This document shows, piece by piece, positions 60,575 to 64,000 of a stretch of 64,000 bases of DNA (its first letter is position 1; each line of letters starts with the position of its first letter). The DNA lies in assembly GCF_024199925.1 (NCBI RefSeq), contig NZ_JANADR010000001.1, forward strand, positions 2,418,001-2,482,000, given 5' to 3'. A program made the position numbers and the translations under genes. The notes below the pieces were generated by a model. It saw only the letters and a program-made list of their open reading frames with translations. It had not been told where the DNA came from and ran no database searches. The stretch is from Bradyrhizobium sp. CCGUVB1N3. Lineage in GTDB: Bacteria; Pseudomonadota; Alphaproteobacteria; Rhizobiales; Xanthobacteraceae.

Positions 60575-61588
60575 ATGAAGATCTGCATCTACGGCGCCGG
60601 CGCGATCGGCGGATATCTTGGAGTGCAGCTTAAGCGCGCCGGCGCCGACGTCAGCCTCGTTGCGCGCGGCCCTCACCTCGCCGCCATGCGCGAGCGCGGC
60701 CTCACACTGCTGATGGACGGAGAGGAGCACGTGGTGCATCCGCGCTGCACCGACAACGCGGCCGAGCTCGGCGTGCAGGACTATGTCATCGTCACGCTGA
60801 AGGCGCATTCGATCACCGGCGTGATCGAGAAGATGCAGCCGCTGCTGGGGCCGCGTACCCGCATCGTCACCGCGGTGAACGGCATCCCCTATTGGTACTT
60901 CTACAAGCACGGCGGAAGTTACGAGAACTCCACGCTCGAGAGCATCGATGCCGGAGGCCGGCAGTGGCGCGAGCTGGGTGCCGAGCGCGCCATCGGCTGC
61001 ATCGTCTATCCCGCCACCGAGATCGAGGCGCCCGGCGTGATCCGCCACGTCTACGGCAACAATTTCCCGCTCGGCGAGCCCTCGGGCGAGATCACGCCCG
61101 ACGTGCAGCGCCTTGCCGATCTCTTCGTCGCCGCCGGCATGAAGGCGCCGGTGCTCGACCGCATCCGCGACGAGATCTGGCTGAAACTCTGGGGCAATGT
61201 CTGCTTCAACCCGATCAGCGCGCTGACCCATGCAACTCTCGACGTGATCTGCACCGATCCTGCCACGCGTGCGCTGTCGCGCGCAGTCATGCTGGAGACG
61301 CAGGCGATCGCCGAGACCTTTGGCGTCAAGTTCCGGGTCGACGTCGAGCGCCGCATCGAGGGCGCCCGCAAGGTCGGCGCGCACAAGACCTCGATGCTCC
61401 AGGACCTCGAGCGCGGCCGACCGATGGAGATCGATCCGCTCGTCACCGTGGTCCAGGAGATGGGCCGCATGACCAGGATAGCCACGCCCGCGCTCGATTC
61501 CGTGCTCGCCATGGTCACTCAGCGCGCCCGGATCGCCGGCCTTTATGACGGCGTCACGGCGCCTGCCGAAACCAAGGCGGTGGCGTGA
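60575..61588 (+). CDS. PanE/ApbA-family reductase, possible oxalyl-CoA reductase
   Basis: 337 residues. NADP motif MKICIYGAGAIGGYLGVQLKRAG at the start, catalytic-lysine/Asn region EIWLKLWGNVCFNPISALT near 205. It is formally 2-dehydropantoate 2-reductase-like. In Methylobacterium extorquens a PanE-family protein encoded with oxc/frc is an oxalyl-CoA reductase that makes glyoxylate; this gene stands directly after the oxalate antiporters and CBS gene, and Gcl is available to use glyoxylate. However, no GntR-type operator was found upstream and it is coupled to an FAH-type gene, so another 2-oxo-acid substrate remains possible. GAGG box before ATG. Confidence 0.85.
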   Translation: MKICIYGAGAIGGYLGVQLKRAGADVSLVARGPHLAAMRERGLTLLMDGEEHVVHPRCTDNAAELGVQDYVIVTLKAHSITGVIEKMQPLLGPRTRIVTAVNGIPYWYFYKHGGSYENSTLESIDAGGRQWRELGAERAIGCIVYPATEIEAPGVIRHVYGNNFPLGEPSGEITPDVQRLADLFVAAGMKAPVLDRIRDEIWLKLWGNVCFNPISALTHATLDVICTDPATRALSRAVMLETQAIAETFGVKFRVDVERRIEGARKVGAHKTSMLQDLERGRPMEIDPLVTVVQEMGRMTRIATPALDSVLAMVTQRARIAGLYDGVTAPAETKAVA

Positions 61589-62376
61589 TGAGCGCGGCCG
61601 GCCCGAACAAATGGCTCCGCTTCCGCAATAATGGCGCGACGGGATTCGGAACGCTCACGCCAAACGGCATCGCCGTGCATGACGGTGAGATGTTCGGCCG
61701 CAACGCACCGAATGGCAAAGTGCTGGCGCTCGACGCAGTGGAGCTGCTCGCGCCGTGCGCGCCGAGCAAGATCGTCGCGCTCTGGAACAATTTTCACGCG
61801 CTCGCCGCAAAGCTCAATCAGCCCGAGCCGCCGGAGCCGCTGTATCTGTTGAAGGCAACCACCAGCATCACAACGCCCGGCGCCGTGATCCGCCGCCCTT
61901 CCTCCTATGACGGCAAGACCACGTATGAAGGCGAGCTCGGCATCGTCATCGGCAGAACCTGCAGCCGCGTTTCGAAAGCCGAGGCCGACGCCTTCATCTT
62001 CGGCTACACCTGCGTCAACGACATCACCGCCAACGACATCCTCACCCGCGATCCGACTTTCGCGCAATGGGCCCGCGCCAAGGGCATCGACGACTACGGC
62101 CCGTTCGGCCCGGTGATCGTAACCGGCCTCGATCCAGCAAAGCTCGTCGTGCGTACCATCCTCAACGGCGCGGAGCGGCAGAACTATCCGATCTCCGACA
62201 TGATCTTCACCGCGCAGGAGCTGGTCAGCAAGATCTCGCACGACATGACCCTGCTTCCGGGCGACCTCATTGCGGTGGGCACCTCCGTCGGCGTCGGCGT
62301 GATGAAGGAGCCCGTCAACACCGTGACCGTCGCAATCGACGGCATCGGCGAGCTGACCAACGAGTTTCGACTGTAG
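61588..62376 (+). CDS. Fumarylacetoacetate hydrolase (FAH)-family protein
   Basis: 262 residues. PTGVIRRPSS-type loop, metal-binding TYEGELGIVIGRTCSRV (about 112-128) and YTCVNDITANDIL (about 140-152). The C-terminal GDLIAVGTSVGVGVMKEP is the FAH ending (usually GTP.GVG). Family members hydrolyse or decarboxylate 2-oxo acids, for example 5-oxopent-3-ene-1,2,5-tricarboxylate decarboxylase or oxaloacetate decarboxylase-like enzymes. The ATG overlaps the previous stop by one base, so it is translationally coupled to the PanE-family gene. Confidence 0.88.
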   Translation: MSAAGPNKWLRFRNNGATGFGTLTPNGIAVHDGEMFGRNAPNGKVLALDAVELLAPCAPSKIVALWNNFHALAAKLNQPEPPEPLYLLKATTSITTPGAVIRRPSSYDGKTTYEGELGIVIGRTCSRVSKAEADAFIFGYTCVNDITANDILTRDPTFAQWARAKGIDDYGPFGPVIVTGLDPAKLVVRTILNGAERQNYPISDMIFTAQELVSKISHDMTLLPGDLIAVGTSVGVGVMKEPVNTVTVAIDGIGELTNEFRL

Positions 62377-62566
62377 CTGATACGTCGAAGCCCGGATGAG
62401 CGACTTGTCCGCCGTAGCTCAAAGAGCGAAGGCGGAAGCGACATCCGGGAGACGGGACCTGACGGCGTCGAAAACGGTCAACGACCACACAGGGTGATTA
62501 GTCCAAACGGGCGACTGGATTGCACGCTCTCCGCGCCTAGCATGGAGCCAAGGCACGGAGATCAAC

Positions 62567-62695
62567 GTGAACGTGTTTCGCGGCATCATGATCGGACTTC
62601 CCATCGCCATCGCGCTGTGGCTGCTTTTTGTCATGGGCGCCCTCTGCCTGTACGACCTGTTCGAGTCCGTCGGCACACAGGTGGCGGCGCTCTGA
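62567..62695 (+). CDS. 42-residue small membrane protein
   Basis: GTG start with GGAG 6 bp upstream. The product begins VNVFRGIMIGLPIAIALWLL, then FVMGALCLYDLFESVG and a short VAAL end. One transmembrane helix with a short acidic tail. Codon usage is coding-like. Function unknown. Confidence 0.5.
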   Translation: MNVFRGIMIGLPIAIALWLLFVMGALCLYDLFESVGTQVAAL

Positions 62696-62919
62696 TCGCG
62701 CGACCAGACGACTTTGGCCGACGCGAGATGGTTTGAGTTCCTGCGAAACCCATCCTGCGATCACCACGCGCATGTGACGTGTCGGGCACAGCAAACATAT
62801 TCCTCCAACGCGCCGCGCGTTCGCCGCACTGTGGACGCATTCCGACGCCCATCTTCGACCGCTTGGGGAGCGCGGCAGGCTACGGCCGTGCTTTGTCTGA
62901 TCTCAAAGGGGAACTACCA

Positions 62920-63111
62920 GTGAAGAAAATCGTGATTGCAGTGGGGGCAACGCTTGCCCTGGTGACGGCCGCGAGCGCTGCGGATCTACCGCACCGGCAG
63001 CCCGTCTATCCGCCGGCGCAGGCTCCGATCGGGAAGATGCCGATCGGCAAATCGCCAATTGGAAAGGCTCCGATCGGCAAGGCGCCCGGCCCGATCGTGT
63101 CGCGCTACTAA
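62920..63111 (+). CDS. Secreted peptide with PIGK repeats
   Basis: 63 residues from a GTG with AAGGGGAA upstream. A signal peptide (IVIAVGATLALVTAASA) is followed by a short proline-rich linker and four to five units of P-I-G-K-x (APIGKMPIGKSPIGKAPIGK), encoded by a diverged 15-bp DNA repeat from about 63023 to 63083. The mature peptide would be basic, about 44 residues, and exported. Function unknown. Confidence 0.6.
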   Translation: MKKIVIAVGATLALVTAASAADLPHRQPVYPPAQAPIGKMPIGKSPIGKAPIGKAPGPIVSRY

Positions 63112-63161
63112 AGCCTCACGCGTCTCCAAAACTGCTTTTGTCGGCGGCTGAAAGGCGAAGC

Positions 63162-63788
63162 GTGGCAATCACACGTCTGAGATCGGGATTGCGTCTCCTC
63201 GCGGGATGCGCAGTCCTCTCGCTCGTTTGCACGATCCAGTCGGCTTCCGCCCATGAGGCGCGCAAGCGCATCGCTGACGCGAATGCGCTTGCGTCCCGTG
63301 ACGCGCCTGCCCGGCCGAAGCCTGGTCAGGCAAAGGGCCCATACTACGTGGACTTCAGGGCAAGGACCGCGGCGAGCTGGGGACATGCCTTCGTCTGGTA
63401 CGGCAAGACCAGCGAGCGTGCGGTCGAAGTCGCAGGCCTGACGCCCGCGGGCGACACGCTCACCTATATGCTCGGCCATGTCATTCCGGTCCCATCGGAG
63501 ACCGGCGCGAGCTATGGCGATCTCGATCCGGAATATCTGACGGCGAGCTACCGCGTCTATCTGAACGAGGCCGACGCCAAGCGGGTGTTCGCCTACATCA
63601 GGAAATTGCAGGACTCCTCGCCGCTCTGGAACGCCGAGACCATGAACTGCACGGGCTTCATCGGCAACATCGCGGGCTACATGGGACTGAAGGTCCCCAT
63701 GCGCTGGCAGCGCCCCGAGGAGTACGTCACCAAACTGAAGGAAATCAACGCCGGCCGCCAGATGGTCCAGCTCGCGCCGGAGCAGTAG
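63162..63788 (+). CDS. Secreted hypothetical protein
   Basis: 208 residues from GTG (VAITRLRSGLRLLAGCAVLS...), with a signal peptide ending near SASAHEA. The mature part is a single compact domain (YYVDFRARTAASWGHAFVWYGKTSERAVEVAGL, YLTASYRVYLNEADAKRVFAYIRKLQ, WNAETMNCTGFIGNIAGYMGLKVP). Conserved-looking H, C and G positions (GHAFVWYG, NCTGFIG) recall papain-like NlpC/P60-type or related hydrolase folds, but this is not a confident match. Periplasmic or secreted. Confidence 0.7.
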   Translation: MAITRLRSGLRLLAGCAVLSLVCTIQSASAHEARKRIADANALASRDAPARPKPGQAKGPYYVDFRARTAASWGHAFVWYGKTSERAVEVAGLTPAGDTLTYMLGHVIPVPSETGASYGDLDPEYLTASYRVYLNEADAKRVFAYIRKLQDSSPLWNAETMNCTGFIGNIAGYMGLKVPMRWQRPEEYVTKLKEINAGRQMVQLAPEQ

Positions 63789-63796
63789 CGCGCGTT

Positions 63797-63831
63797 CATA
63801 CGGGGCGCGCGAAGCGCGAGCCCTGAATGAC
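63797..63831. repeat. Short palindromic intergenic repeat
   Basis: GGGGCGCGCGAAGCGCGAGC forms a small hairpin and is followed by CCTGAATGAC, the same style as the palindromic elements elsewhere. It lies just after the secreted protein gene and may end its transcript. Confidence 0.45.
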
Positions 63832-63922
63832 GCGCTTTCGGGTCTTGCGGCTCGAACCCGGACGCTTGACGGAGCGACAACATAGTCGCCGCTCACCGCA
63901 AGCACTTTATCGCGCCCCCTCC

Positions 63923-64000
63923 ATGTCCTTCATCCTCGGCCTCCTCTCCGGTCTCCTCGGCGCGCTCGCCGGCTGGTCCGGCCTTGCCGCGCTGGTCGTG
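63923..64000 (+). CDS. Hypothetical membrane protein, 5' end only
   Basis: 26 codons starting MSFILGLLSGLLGALAGWSG and running hydrophobic off the right edge. Probably an inner-membrane protein. Too little sequence to classify. Confidence 0.5.
   Translation, partial: MSFILGLLSGLLGALAGWSGLAALVV

Noticed and set aside
1..64000. CRISPR arrays, tRNA/rRNA genes, insertion sequences, prophage genes
   Set aside because: No regularly spaced identical repeats, cloverleaf-type sequences, transposase or phage-structural motifs were seen on reading; the tandem repeats found are short and inside or between ordinary genes.

Overview
The window looks like chromosomal DNA of a Bradyrhizobium-type alphaproteobacterium. 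The evidence is high GC, strong third-position G/C bias, long antisense shadow frames, characteristic large palindromic intergenic repeats, and gene neighbourhoods typical of that group (Gcl/Hyi glycerate pathway, Oxc/Frc oxalate genes, DUF1127, DUF1236). No tRNA, rRNA, CRISPR array or transposase was seen.

Layout. 1-295: end of an azoreductase-like gene. 298-9024: a compact redox and transport cluster made of a HEAT-repeat protein, an AprB-like 2x[4Fe-4S] ferredoxin, an AprA/fumarate-reductase-like flavoprotein, a ferredoxin-NADP reductase, a DUF971 protein, a Crp/Fnr regulator and a NitT/TauT-type ABC importer. The importer's binding protein carries a C-terminal NosL-like domain. Four GC-framed copies of a CAAYTARTTG-type palindrome sit 54-92 bp ahead of the four main transcription starts, which suggests one regulon. 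I know of no described pathway with this gene set, and it is my best candidate for an undescribed system. 9223-13116: a YeiH-type exporter, a Baeyer-Villiger monooxygenase and small proteins. 13324-18119: alanine dehydrogenase (C-terminus shifted by an 11-bp tandem duplication), its Lrp-type regulator, an Orn/Lys/Arg decarboxylase and an acetyltransferase. 18475-20953: a D-2-hydroxyacid dehydrogenase divergent from a two-subunit ThDP decarboxylase of the sulfopyruvate/phosphonopyruvate type.

21949-28571 is a minus-strand glyoxylate block (IclR regulator, adenine deaminase, gcl, hyi, glxR). 28712-35026 is an oxalate block (NDP-forming acyl-CoA synthetase, GntR regulator, oxc, frc). A second oxalate block lies at 56537-60464 (a 45-codon mini-gene, two OxlT-like antiporters, a CBS-domain protein), followed by a PanE-family reductase that may be an oxalyl-CoA reductase. 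The two oxalate blocks share an operator, TGGCAT-N5-ATGCCA, found six times and always placed inside a 17-bp -35/-10 spacer. Together these genes would import oxalate, activate it to oxalyl-CoA, decarboxylate it to formyl-CoA for energy and possibly reduce part of it to glyoxylate, which Gcl/Hyi/GlxR convert to glycerate.

Between and after these: a lower-GC HigBA toxin-antitoxin islet bracketed by two copies of a dispersed repeat (35641-36963); VOC and SRPBCC proteins; an HpaBC-type two-component flavin hydroxylase, IclR regulator and branched-chain-type ABC importer (38177-46080) joined by paired 15-bp palindromes with 19-bp spacing; an NTF2-FMO fusion; an Hsp70-like ATPase; two beta-propellers; a TauE/SafE permease; GST; LysR regulator; superoxide dismutase; DUF1259 protein; an FAH-family enzyme; and small secreted or membrane proteins up to the right edge, where a gene starts and is cut.
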